Shown in pieces: positions 1 to 9,200 of a stretch of 64,000 bases of DNA. Under the pieces are notes generated by a model, which did not search any database, was not told the DNA's origin, and saw only the letters and a list, made by a program, of their open reading frames with translations. This stretch comes from Aldehydirespirator sp965220345 (GTDB lineage: Bacteria; Actinomycetota; Acidimicrobiia; Acidimicrobiales; Aldehydirespiratoraceae): the NCBI GenBank assembly GCA_965220345.1, contig OZ244822.1:806001-870000 (forward strand), written 5' to 3'. Numbering within the stretch: position 1 is the stretch's first letter; every line of letters begins with the position of its first letter. The translations under genes were made by a program, and so were the position numbers.

Positions 1-1521
1 TCCGACAAGCGCCCACCCCAGATTCTTGACAACCCAAACAAACTAATCTCTGAGTTGCAGCCGTCTTCTGACCTCAGAACAGTTAGCAGTATCGTCAGCG
101 AGATCAGCTGGTGCCGAGCGCGTCTGGTGGCACCTGAGGACTACCCGGCTGCGGCAAAAGCTGCAGGACGGCGGGCCCCGCTAGGCAACTCAGAGCGCTT
201 TGTTCGCACTTTTGCCGACTACCAGCAGGCCAAACGCAAGCGCAGGGTGCTTGACTTTGACGATGTGCTGGCTCGGGCTACCGAAATGATGAAGTCACAG
301 CCTCGCCACGCTGCTGCGCAACGCTGGCTGCATCAAAATCTGCTCGTGGATGAGTTCCAGGACATCAATCCGCTGCAGTTCGGTTTGCTGAAATCATGGC
401 TGGGAGACGATTCAACGCTTTTGGTCGTGGGTGATCCCGACCAGGCCATCTACGGCTGGAATGGTGCCGATCCGAAGCTGATCGACTCAGTGGCGGAGCA
501 CTTCCCGGGTTGTGCTGTGCTGCAAATGCGCACCAACTTCCGCTCAACTCCTGAGGTTCTCGCTGCCGCGGGCCGGGTCTTGGGGCGTTCACCTCAGCCA
601 GCATTTCGTCCTTCTGGGTCGGAGCCCACCATCACAGTCTGTGACGGCGTTGATGAGCCCGATGTCTTGGCTCGACTGATCCGCCAACGACACCGACCCG
701 GGTCGCGCTGGCGCCGTCAAGCAGTTCTGGCGCGAACTAACTCTCAGCTTGAGCCACTGCGCCAAGCGTTGAAGCGTCGCACTATCCCAGTGGCAGCCAG
801 CAGTGAAACTGGGTTACTACGCCAGCCTGAGATAGCAAAGGTGCGTCAAGCTTGGGCAGACAATGCTCCTCTCTCATCATGTGTAGCCGACACCCGTCAA
901 TGGCTCAGCGAAGCCTCAGACGGATCCAGTGGTGCCAGCAACGTCAGTGGTATCAGCAGCTTCAGTGATGCCAGCCGCGGGGGCATTTATGGCGATGACG
1001 CATTCGGTGGCTCTGTCGCAGGTGACACGCCCGCAGTTGGAGACAGCATCAAGGCTTTCATTGAAGTGTTTTTGGAGTTTGCTGATGATCATCTGTCGCT
1101 TGACCCTGATGCCACAGCGGGTGCGTTCTTCACTGCGTTGCGTGCTGATGATCGTGTTCTAGGCACCAGCGACGGTGTCGAATTGACCACATTTCACGGT
1201 GCTAAAGGCCAAGAATGGCCGATTGTGTATCTGGTCGGGCTTGAAGACGGCTACGTCCCGATACATCACGCCCGCACTTCAGAAGCCCGAGCTGAAGAGC
1301 GGCGGCTGCTGCATGTAGCAGTCACGCGGGCGCAGCAGGAACTGCATCTGCTCTGGTGCAATCAGCGTCAGCGCGGCGACCAGACCTTCCAGCAGCAAAT
1401 CTCACCGTGGGTGACAGCAATCGCGGAAGGCATCAACACCGAACCCAGCCAAGTGGATCATGTAGCAGCCGTAGCCCGAGCCCGCGAAATGCTGCGCTCC
1501 CAACGCAACAAGAAGCAGTAA
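1..1521 (+). CDS. UvrD/Rep/PcrA-type superfamily 1 DNA helicase, 5'-truncated by the window edge
   Basis: The reading frame is open from base 1, so the true start and the Walker A motif lie upstream; an in-frame TTG at 55 is not the start. Seen: a UvrD-like linker (VLDFDDVL), the Walker B region LLVDEFQD, motif III (VVGDPDQAIYGWNGADP), motif V with TTFHGAKGQEW, and motif VI (RRLLHVAVTRA). By family, this is an ATP-driven 3'-5' translocase used in repair and replication-fork rescue. A Ser/Gly-rich linker at about residues 300-335 is a lineage-specific insertion. The gene is followed 45 bases later by a DinG-like helicase on the same strand. The UvrD family is secure; the paralogue (UvrD1, UvrD2 or PcrA) cannot be named. 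Confidence 0.9.
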   Translation, partial: SDKRPPQILDNPNKLISELQPSSDLRTVSSIVSEISWCRARLVAPEDYPAAAKAAGRRAPLGNSERFVRTFADYQQAKRKRRVLDFDDVLARATEMMKSQPRHAAAQRWLHQNLLVDEFQDINPLQFGLLKSWLGDDSTLLVVGDPDQAIYGWNGADPKLIDSVAEHFPGCAVLQMRTNFRSTPEVLAAAGRVLGRSPQPAFRPSGSEPTITVCDGVDEPDVLARLIRQRHRPGSRWRRQAVLARTNSQLEPLRQALKRRTIPVAASSETGLLRQPEIAKVRQAWADNAPLSSCVADTRQWLSEASDGSSGASNVSGISSFSDASRGGIYGDDAFGGSVAGDTPAVGDSIKAFIEVFLEFADDHLSLDPDATAGAFFTALRADDRVLGTSDGVELTTFHGAKGQEWPIVYLVGLEDGYVPIHHARTSEARAEERRLLHVAVTRAQQELHLLWCNQRQRGDQTFQQQISPWVTAIAEGINTEPSQVDHVAAVARAREMLRSQRNKKQ

Positions 1522-1566
1522 CCCCAGATTGGCTGCTCAGCTTAAGGCTGTGCGTGGGTACTGTCG

Positions 1567-3522
1567 GTGACCGTGGATGCATCACAAGAAGCCGTCGAAG
1601 CGCTTCAGGAAGTCATCTCAGCGATGCCAGATGGCGGCGAGGAGCGTCCCGGACAGTTCGAGATGTGTGAGGCGATTGCATCCGCTCTTGAGCGAGGCCA
1701 GCATCTGCTGGTAGCTGCTGGCACAGGGATCGGCAAGTCGATGGCCTACCTTGTGCCGCTGGTGGCTAGCGGGCAGAAGGCTGTCGTTGCTACCGCAACC
1801 AAAGCTCTCCAGGATCAGATGGTTGACAAAGATCTGCCCTTATTAGCTAAAGCACTGGGTATACCACTCAAGTTCGGCGTATTGAAGGGCAGATCGAACT
1901 ACATATGCCGCAAGAAGCTCACCGACCTAGGCGCGAATGCCAGCAGCGGGCAGCAGCAACTAGTCGTTGCGGACTCCGCGGCTGAGGCGGACCTCGTCTT
2001 TGACGAGATCAAGAAGCTGGTCGCTTGGTCTGAAACGACTATCGACGGCGACCGTGCCGGACTTGACTTCGAGCCGTCAACGCGAGCCTGGGAGTCGGTG
2101 AGCGTGTCTGTCCGTGAATGTCCGGGCGCAACGAACTGCCCGTCGGGGTCGGAGTGTTTCGCCGAACAGGCTCATGACAGTGCCGCTGAGGCGGATGTGT
2201 TGGTGGTGAACCATCACCTCTACTGTTTGCATGTATTCACCGAAGCAGACATTCTGCCTGCCCATGATGCGGCGGTTTTTGACGAAGCCCACACGTTAGA
2301 AGACATTGCATCTAGTGCCGCCGGGGTTTCGATCACTAGAGGCCGGTTCAGACACGCTGCTCGTGCGGTTAGGGCAGCGGTGGCGCATTCGGAGACCGCC
2401 ATCGACTTGGAAGGGGCAGGCAATATTCTGCGGGACGCTCTTAGCTTCCACAGCGACACGCTCCTGACTTCGCTTTCGGACTATCTGATTGAAACGGTCG
2501 CCGTGTGCCGGGGACGCCTTGATGCAGCCAGAACCGAAGTCCGCGAGGCTGAAGGCGACGAGACACGGCGGAGAATGGCTCAACGGCTCATTGATGCCCT
2601 CACTGAAGATCTTGCTACAGCTTCTGATCCAGACAACGATGATGCCGTCTGGGTAGAGGACTCTGGGGGGAATCCAACTTGGCGGACAGCTCCCGTTGAT
2701 GTCGGACCGATGCTGGAGGAGCTTCTGTGGGCGCATACTCCAGCAGTGCTCACCAGTGCGACTATCCCCTTCAACCTTGCCGAAAGGCTCGGTCTGTCCG
2801 ACGATGCCCATGACAACCTCGCCGTGAGCAGTCCCTTCGACTATCGCAACTGCGGCTTGCTCTATTGCGCTAAACATCTGCCGAGCCCCAAGGACCCTGG
2901 ATGGGCACAGGCCGTGCAAGACGAGATAGCTCAGATGACTGTGGCGGCGGGAGGTCGCACTTTGGCACTGTTCACAAGTTATGGGGCGATGAGGAATGCC
3001 GCCGAAGCCGTAGGCGAAGCAACGGGGCTGCGGATCTACTGCCAGGGCGATTTGCCTAATCGTGAACTGATCGACCGTTTCACTGCGGAAGAGGAGAGCT
3101 GTCTATTCGCCACGATGACCATGTGGCAGGGAGTGGACGTGCCCGGCCGGTCGCTGTCATTAGTGGTGATAGACCGCATCCCCTTCCCACGCCCCGACGA
3201 ACCGTTGATGGTCGCCCGACGCAATCGGCTGGGCCGAGACGCTTTCAACAAGATCGACGCTCCACGCGCGGCCACGCTGCTAGCGCAGGGTGCAGGCAGG
3301 CTCATTCGCTCTGCCCAAGATCGGGGTGTTGTGGCGGTGCTTGACTCGCGGCTGGCGACTGCCCGTTACCGCCAAGACCTGCTGAAGGGCCTTCCGCCGT
3401 TGCGCCGAACCATCGATCTCGCCGAAGTCAAGGCATTCCTCTCAGAGATCCGCCAATCCGCTGAAGCCGCACGCCCGTCATGGCGAAGCATCAGCCTTTC
3501 ATCTGAAACCCCGTCTAACTAG
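1567..3522 (+). CDS. DinG/XPD-type ATP-dependent DNA helicase
   Basis: 651 residues from a GTG start. Walker A is AAGTGIGKS near residue 55, and the DEAH box is FDEAHTLED near residue 240. Between them a cluster of cysteines (one in NYICRKKL, others in CPGATNCPSG and SECF) matches the four-Cys [4Fe-4S] site of the XPD/DinG group. Motif VI is QGAGRLIRS. The family unwinds 5'-3' and resolves D-loops, R-loops and G-quadruplexes. It lies co-directional behind the UvrD-like gene and probably shares its transcript. The next gene is convergent. I use no gene symbol because actinobacteria carry several DinG-like paralogues. Confidence 0.88.
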   Translation: MTVDASQEAVEALQEVISAMPDGGEERPGQFEMCEAIASALERGQHLLVAAGTGIGKSMAYLVPLVASGQKAVVATATKALQDQMVDKDLPLLAKALGIPLKFGVLKGRSNYICRKKLTDLGANASSGQQQLVVADSAAEADLVFDEIKKLVAWSETTIDGDRAGLDFEPSTRAWESVSVSVRECPGATNCPSGSECFAEQAHDSAAEADVLVVNHHLYCLHVFTEADILPAHDAAVFDEAHTLEDIASSAAGVSITRGRFRHAARAVRAAVAHSETAIDLEGAGNILRDALSFHSDTLLTSLSDYLIETVAVCRGRLDAARTEVREAEGDETRRRMAQRLIDALTEDLATASDPDNDDAVWVEDSGGNPTWRTAPVDVGPMLEELLWAHTPAVLTSATIPFNLAERLGLSDDAHDNLAVSSPFDYRNCGLLYCAKHLPSPKDPGWAQAVQDEIAQMTVAAGGRTLALFTSYGAMRNAAEAVGEATGLRIYCQGDLPNRELIDRFTAEEESCLFATMTMWQGVDVPGRSLSLVVIDRIPFPRPDEPLMVARRNRLGRDAFNKIDAPRAATLLAQGAGRLIRSAQDRGVVAVLDSRLATARYRQDLLKGLPPLRRTIDLAEVKAFLSEIRQSAEAARPSWRSISLSSETPSN

Positions 3523-3605
3523 AGCCGCATCAAGGACTAGAGCCTTATAAAGAAAGACCCGGCACCTCCAAAAAGGCACGAGGGTGGCTATCTTGACATC
3601 GTGCT

Positions 3606-4010
3606 TTAGAAAGATTCGGGGCTTGGGGCTGGGGTCACGATCTGGATCAGGTTCCCGCAAGTGTCGTCAAAAATGGCCGACATGACGGTGCCGAGGTCGG
3701 TGGGTGGCTGGGTGAACTCAACACCAGCGGCGCACAAGCGTGCGTGCTCGGTATGAACATCATCAACGGTGAACTGCGCTGAGGGGATACCGTCGGCGAC
3801 GAGGGCATCACGGTATGTCTTAGCGGCCGGGTGTGCAGCAGGCTCAAGGAGCAGTTCCGGCCCCTCAGGCTGCTCTGGAGAAACCACAGTGAGCCACGAG
3901 TATTCCCCGACGGGCACGTCATGATGCTTCTGAAACCCGAGCACCTCGGTGTAGAAGGCAAGCGCTTTGGCTTGGTCGTCAACAATGACGTTGGTCAACG
4001 TGATCCGCAT
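3606..4010 (-). CDS. VOC (glyoxalase/bleomycin-resistance/dioxygenase) family protein
   Basis: 134 residues, the usual size for a two-module VOC protein. The N-terminal module starts RITLTNVIVDDQAKALAFYTEV, the typical beta-alpha start, with the lineage text FYTEVLGFQKHHDVPVGEYSWLTVV. The second module contains TVDDVHTEHARLCAAGVEF and ends DTCGNLIQIV, which is the canonical DPxGNxxxI ending with a Cys-containing variant. VOC proteins use a metal held by His/Glu residues for isomerase, lyase or dioxygenase chemistry, or bind drugs. The substrate cannot be deduced. The gene is convergent with the DinG-like helicase. Confidence 0.85.
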   Translation of the reverse strand: MRITLTNVIVDDQAKALAFYTEVLGFQKHHDVPVGEYSWLTVVSPEQPEGPELLLEPAAHPAAKTYRDALVADGIPSAQFTVDDVHTEHARLCAAGVEFTQPPTDLGTVMSAIFDDTCGNLIQIVTPAPSPESF

Positions 4011-4090
4011 GTGCCTCCGCCTGTGAGTTGTCCAGTCTCGCCCGATTCTGGCACCCTCCCACCGACTCTAGTGAACAATGCTTGCCGCGT

Positions 4091-4228
4091 CAAAGAAGCG
4101 CCACACCTCCCGCAACGACACTCATGAGTTCGTCGCGTTACCGCATGTCGCTGCCTTTCTGGAGATGCTGATGCGACGAATGCATCTTCCAGACATAAAA
4201 AATACAGCGCTGGCACTGCCCATATCAC
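4091..4228 (-). pseudogene. Decayed copy of the leader and first codons of the uracil-glycosylase-like gene at 4817-5683
   Basis: Read on the minus strand, this stretch aligns with about 5631-5764, which is the upstream region plus the first codons of the intact gene. The translated frames match as SSHQHLQKGSDMR here and SSHQYLQKDSDMR there. Both have the same purine-rich ribosome site 7-8 bases before ATG. Here the third codon is followed at once by TAA, and the frame dies. The match covers both promoter/leader DNA and coding DNA, so a DNA segment was duplicated rather than a protein motif conserved. No downstream part of the gene remains on this side; the VOC gene follows. Confidence 0.6.
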
Positions 4229-4368
4229 GGCATACCTGGCCGAATGGTCCCTGAGTAATATTGATTATTATAAAATGGGTATTTAGAGACAGGTAACGAC
4301 TTACTACCTCTTAGGCCGCCTAGTAGAGTTGCGATAGTGACATTCACCGCCTCTGTGAACGCAGGCAG

Positions 4369-4623
4369 ATGATGCAACTAGTGTTTACTGAGCATGCACG
4401 GCGAGTCATGGTAGAGCGCGGGATCCTCCCTCAGTAGGTAGAGCAAGCCGTGGACGCGCCCCAGCGACGGACTCTGGACCCCTACGATGGAACTGTGGAG
4501 CGGTTCTACGCCAGAATCCCCGAGAATGGAGACAGAGTCCTAAGAGTGGCGGTCAACACTGGCTCGGATCCGTGGCGTGTTGTGACCGCATTCTTTGATC
4601 GTTCCATGAAAGGCATGAAATGA
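4369..4623 (+). pseudogene. DUF4258-family gene interrupted by an amber codon
   Basis: The frame from ATG 4369 reads EHARRVMVERGI, then TAG at 4435-4437, then continues open for 61 codons to TGA at 4621. The distal part includes LDPYDGTVERFYARI, RVLRVAVN and VVTAFFDR, all typical DUF4258 text. Sense codons on both sides of a single stop, with no frameshift, point to a point mutation (for example GAG to TAG). The last codon overlaps the ATG of the DUF2283 gene (ATGA at 4620-4623), so the two were translationally coupled. DUF4258/DUF2283 pairs are often regarded as toxin-antitoxin-like. A GTG at 4450 could restart a shortened protein. Confidence 0.65.
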
Positions 4624-4820
4624 AACTCAGAGTGGATCAGCAGGCTGACGCGCTTTACTTGCGCCTTGACGAGTCCAGTATCGTTGACTCCGTTGAGGTA
4701 GCGCCGGGCGTAATACTTGACTACAACGAGGCCGAAGAGGTCATTGGCATTGAAATGCAGAACCTGTCCTCAAGATCATCCGATCTAAAACTCTCAGCCT
4801 TGCAATTCGAAACTGCTTAA
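4620..4820 (+). CDS. DUF2283 family protein (antitoxin-like partner of DUF4258)
   Basis: 66 residues, beginning KLRVDQQADALYLRLDES and containing EVAPGVILDYNEAEEVIGIE, the core of DUF2283 (a small beta-rich fold). The start overlaps the stop of the broken DUF4258 frame by four bases. By genomic association, DUF2283 proteins accompany DUF4258 toxin-like proteins; neutralising activity is inference here. Unlike its partner it is intact, as expected if the toxin was lost first. Its TAA stop lies in a TTAA palindrome (4817-4820) that also supplies the stop of the convergent gene. Confidence 0.75.
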   Translation: MKLRVDQQADALYLRLDESSIVDSVEVAPGVILDYNEAEEVIGIEMQNLSSRSSDLKLSALQFETA

Positions 4821-5683
4821 CGATCGCTCCGCGGTGACTGCCTACAGACTGCTAAGTGGTCGGCGAAGAGGCCGCCATCCTGCGGGCAGCCCTTTCGGTA
4901 TTCGCTGTAGGCAGTGTTGCGGTATGCCTCTGCGACGATGGCTCCTAGTTCGTGCTTTTGCTTGTTGCTGATTGAACCGAGCGGTGTCTGGCTGGCGCGG
5001 CCAAAGACGAACAAAGTCGATTCGCGGCCAACCAAATGCCAGCAGCCCATCACGCTGTAGGCAGATGAGCGCAGGGTGCCGTCCTGCTTGAATTTGAAGC
5101 AGTGGATGCGTTCCCAGTCTCCTAGTGGCTTGAACTTGATATGCGTCAAACGGGCCTCGGCGATTGACAGCACAACCACATTAGGTCGCAGCGCTACAAG
5201 CAAATCGTGCCAGAGTCGCCTGCCATCATCTTCAAGTACGCGCCGATCGGCATTGCTGAGCTGACTCCAAGTCGGATTAGTGGCAATCGGCGAGCAAATA
5301 TCAGTGTGCAGTGCAGTTGAGGTCTGGCGATCGTAGTAACTGGCGCTCATTCCATTGAGCAGAGGCTCAAAGCTCTGAAACCAACTTCTGTAAGGACTCG
5401 TTCGAAAGTAAGCCGAGAAAGCGTCAAGGTACTGCTCTTGATCCTCAGGGTGAGCCTCCTCGGCAAGCGGGAATCGTAGGAACGGGTTTTCGGCAGGAAA
5501 CTCGTTGAGTGACGGGTTTAAGCCAACAGTAAGAACTCGTTGAGGCGATGCGGCATATGCGTCAAGATCACCAAAGAACAGGATCGGAATAGCGGGGCTG
5601 ACACGGGCCTCAAGCGACGCTGCCGACTCGAACAAGCGCCATGCCTCCACAACAGCCTTTCTGAGTTCAGTGCATTGCCTCAT
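4817..5683 (-). CDS. Uracil-DNA glycosylase superfamily-like protein of unknown role
   Basis: 288 residues from ATG 5683. A strong ribosome site (AAGGA, 7 bases upstream) picks this start over an ATG 16 codons earlier. Near residues 55-60 is VLTVGLNPS, resembling motif 1 of the UDG superfamily. A later block has LRPNVVVLSIAEARL, and near residue 210 comes SAYSVMGCWHLVG, possibly the distal catalytic loop. In the middle are aromatic-rich stretches, including YRSWFQSFEPLL. I see the fold signals only; substrate and activity are not shown. Its first codons and leader are duplicated at 4091-4228. It converges on the DUF2283 gene with shared stop bases. It could be an uncharacterised UDG-like family in a defence patch. 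Confidence 0.5.
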   Translation of the reverse strand: MRQCTELRKAVVEAWRLFESAASLEARVSPAIPILFFGDLDAYAASPQRVLTVGLNPSLNEFPAENPFLRFPLAEEAHPEDQEQYLDAFSAYFRTSPYRSWFQSFEPLLNGMSASYYDRQTSTALHTDICSPIATNPTWSQLSNADRRVLEDDGRRLWHDLLVALRPNVVVLSIAEARLTHIKFKPLGDWERIHCFKFKQDGTLRSSAYSVMGCWHLVGRESTLFVFGRASQTPLGSISNKQKHELGAIVAEAYRNTAYSEYRKGCPQDGGLFADHLAVCRQSPRSDR

Positions 5684-5819
5684 GTCGCTGTCCTTCTGGA
5701 GATATTGATGCGACGAGAGTGCTATCCCCATGTGAGCGATTCGGCACTTGCCCCAACCATCTCATAGGAACCACACCGTGCATAACTAAGCACATAATAG
5801 CTGTTATTATTTGCTTGGT

Positions 5820-6026
5820 ATGCAAAGCCCGTCCACTGACCGTCTGGGAAGGTACCGGGCTTCACTTCGGCAGGCTAATGCCCTTGACGAGTCCATTATC
5901 CAACAGTTCAACCATGCAGCACACTTCGCCATCATCGAAGACGACCTCAACCACCTGCCACGCAAACTCCACAACTGGCAATCAGCCCACAACACCTACA
6001 CTGCACTAATTCGCAACCACCACTAG
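5820..6026 (+). CDS. Small ORF, possibly a remnant of an integrase-type transposase
   Basis: 68 residues, ATG 5820. The C-terminal half, LNHLPRKLHNWQSAHNTYTA, resembles the last helix of rve-type transposases, where a cycle of L-x-W-x-x-Y-N residues precedes a lost PHQAL motif. A TATTAT hexamer at 5805-5810 lies nine bases before the ATG and could be a -10 box. No inverted repeats or catalytic DDE text are visible, so no active element is present. It may equally be a chance ORF. Confidence 0.25.
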   Translation: MQSPSTDRLGRYRASLRQANALDESIIQQFNHAAHFAIIEDDLNHLPRKLHNWQSAHNTYTALIRNHH

Positions 6027-6293
6027 AGTTTGCGCACCACTAGACTTCGCCGTGCCATACATAGCACCACACAGTTGAACCTGCCCGTGCTGCTAGTGAC
6101 TGCTGGCTTACCTCAACTACGAGTTATTTCAGGGCAGGCCCGCACACGGCGATACTGCATTCACGATTCCTTGGTTTGACGACTTCTTGAAGCGCACACT
6201 TCCTCTGTAGGCGACTCTTAGAATTGGGCGAGGGGTTCGGGTGAGGTTGGTTAGTCCAGGGTCTGGATTTGTGCTCTACAGTTGGTGCTGGGT
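6027..6293. other. Intergenic stretch after the small ORF
   Basis: I see no gene, RNA or strong repeat here. A short hairpin (TCCAG-ACC-CTGGA near 6256-6268) lies just beyond the minus-strand stop of the giant gene. It is too weak to call a terminator with confidence. Confidence 0.3.
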
Positions 6294-9200
6294 TTAGTCG
6301 TTGTCTTTGATGGTCAAGACGGATTGTTTGTCGCTGATATGCACGCCTTCGGGGTCTGACAACACGATCGTGAACGTTTCATCAGGTTCCTTGACGCGAT
6401 CATTCAAAGCATAAATCAAACCAATATTGGAAGTCACACCCGGTCTGAAACTAATAGACGAAGTCCGCACCACGAAATCCTCGCCTGCTGTCGCGTAACC
6501 AGAACCACTACCAAGCACCCCAGGAGTGTACTTAACCGTCACCCGCTCACTAGCAGGCTTACTCAGCTTGAAACGTATCAAATAAAACGGACTCCGACCC
6601 TCAACATAGATACTCTCCTCCACAGAAATCGTGACCACATCAACAGGCGGCGCGGGTGGCGGCGGGTCGTCATCGTCTGTGATGTTGATGGTCGCTGCCG
6701 AAGCAGAAGAATCCAGGGTGTAGTTGCTGCCGGTGTTGACTGTGACAGTTACTGAACCATTGGCTTCATCGGTCGTGTCACCTGTTGTTGCAACAGTGAA
6801 CTTGGCAGTGCCTGATGTTCCGATTGTGACTGTGCGGCTACCGGTATTGACACCATAACTACCTGAGGCAGACACAGACACGTTGACGGTGATGCTGCTA
6901 TGGGGTGCTGGGTCAGCGGCGAGCGTGAAAGAAGCGCTTGTGCCCTCGGTGACATCACTGCCTGCAGCGATACTGACCTCAGGGATGTCATCATCAGCTA
7001 TGTTGACTGTCGCAGTGGATGCTGAGGAGTCAAGATCATAAGCAGCGCCATCCACCAAAGTCGCGGTAACAGAGCCGTTGGCTTCATCAACTGTGTCACT
7101 GGTGGTGGCAACAGTGAGTGTCGCGGTGCCCGTTGTTCCGATGGTAACTGTGCGTGTGCCGACAGTGACACCATAACTACCAGAAGCAGTGACTCTCACA
7201 GTCACAACAAGTGGTGACACGGGCACCGGGTTAGCAGTCAACGTAAACGATGCACTGCTACCTTCTGTGACGTTGTTGCCAGCGGTGATACCAACCACAG
7301 GAGTCACTGCTGGTAATACGGGCGGGTCGTCATCATCGGATATGGCAACAGTTGCAGCCGATGCTGAAGAGTCAACGTTGTAGCTGTTACCAGTGTTAAC
7401 CGTGACAGTCACTGAACCGTCGGTTTCGTCAAGATTGTCGTCTGTGGTGGCGATTGTGAGTGTGGCGCTGCCCGATGTGGGGATGGTAACTGTTCGGTTG
7501 CCAGTAGTGGCACCATAGGCACCGCTAGCAGACACTGACACGTTGATGGTGATTGCTGTGTGCGGGGTTGGGTCTGCAATGAGTGTGAAAGAAGCGTTGC
7601 TGCCTTCAGTGACAGCACTGCCAGCAGCAATACTGACCTCGGGCACATCGTCGTCAGTTACTGCAACGGTCGCGGCTGATGCCGTGGAGTCCAGAGTGTA
7701 ACCATTGCCGGTGTTGAGCGTGGCAGTCACAGAACCGTCAGCCTCATCTGTGCTGTCTCCTGTGGTAGCGACAGTGAGCGTGGCGGTGCCAGACGTTGGA
7801 ATAGTGACTGTTTGTGATCCTGTGGTAACGCCGTAGCTACCTGTGGCGGTAACAGCAACGGTTACATTTAGGTTCGCTGAAGGTGCCGGACTTGCAGTCA
7901 ACGTAAACGTGGCGTTGCTGCCCTCAGTGATATTGCTGCCTGCTGTGATACTGATTTCGGGTGTGGTTGCTGCTGGTGTGGTGGCTGCGGCGAGGGCTTG
8001 CAACGCGGTGACTACCGGGTCCCAGCGAGTGCTCCAGAACTGGTTAGCGAAACCTTGGGCTTCGATGAGGGTCATTGGTGTACCGGTGAAACCGGGCACG
8101 TTTTCACCAAACGCGAGTAGTACTCGTTTCCAGCGATTCACATGAGCAACACCATTATCTGTTTCGGTTGCATACCCCTGCACGTCAGTGATCAACTGTG
8201 CAGGCACCACATAAACAACAGCAGCATCATCGTCAGCAACATTCACGGTGGCGGCTGCTGCTGAGGAGTCGATGCTGTAACCGGTGCCGGTGTTGACTGT
8301 GACGGTTACTGTGCCGTCTGTTTCGTCGACTGCGTCGCCTGTGGTAGCGATTGTGAGCGTGGCGGTGCCAGACGTTGGAATCGTGACTGTTTGGCTGCCG
8401 GTAGTGACACCATAGGCACCTGTAGCGGACACCGTGACGTTTACGGTGATGCTGCTATGCGGGGTTGGATCCGCTGTTAACGTGAACGATGCATTAGCGC
8501 CTTCAGTGATGTTGCTGCCAGCAGCAATACTGACCTCGGGCACATCATCATCGCTAATATTGACAGTCGCTGCTGATGCCGTGGAGTCCAGGTCATAAGC
8601 AGCACCGTCTATGAGTGTCGCGGTCACGGAGCCGTCTGTTTCATCGACTGTGTCACCTGTGGTAGCAACGTTGAGGGTTGCAGTGCCAGACGTTGGAATG
8701 GTGATGGTTTGGTTGCCGGTGATCACACCATAGGAACCCGAAGCAGACACAGTCACGGTTACGTCAAGATTCGCTGAAGGCACCGGACTCGCAGTCAACG
8801 TGAACGTGGCATTACTACCCTCAGTTACAACATTACCGGCTGTGATACTGATCTGTGGTGTGGTTGGGGTTTGTGGGTTGTTGGCGAGGGCTTGTAGGGC
8901 GGTGACTACCGGGTCCCAGCGAGTGCTCCAGAATTGGCTAGCGAAACCTTGGGCTTCGATGAGGGTCATTGGTGTACCGGTGAAACCGGGCACGTTTTCA
9001 CCGAATGCGAGTAGTACTCGTTTCCAGCGGTTGACGTGATCTTCGCCGTTATCTGTTTCGGTTGCGTAACCCTGCACGTCAGTGATCAACTGTGCAGGCA
9101 CCACATAAACAGCAGCAGCATCATCGTCAGCAACATTCACGGTGGCGGCTGCTGCTGAGGAGTCAATATTGTAGCCGCTACCGGTGTTGATTGTGACAGT

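Noticed and set aside
4435..4437. The in-frame stop in DUF4258 as a selenocysteine codon (given SelA/SelB in the window)
   Set aside because: The codon is TAG, not TGA, and no SECIS-like hairpin follows; a nonsense mutation is simpler.
5684..6293. An intact insertion sequence
   Set aside because: Only a short transposase-like C-terminal text without inverted repeats or a catalytic core.
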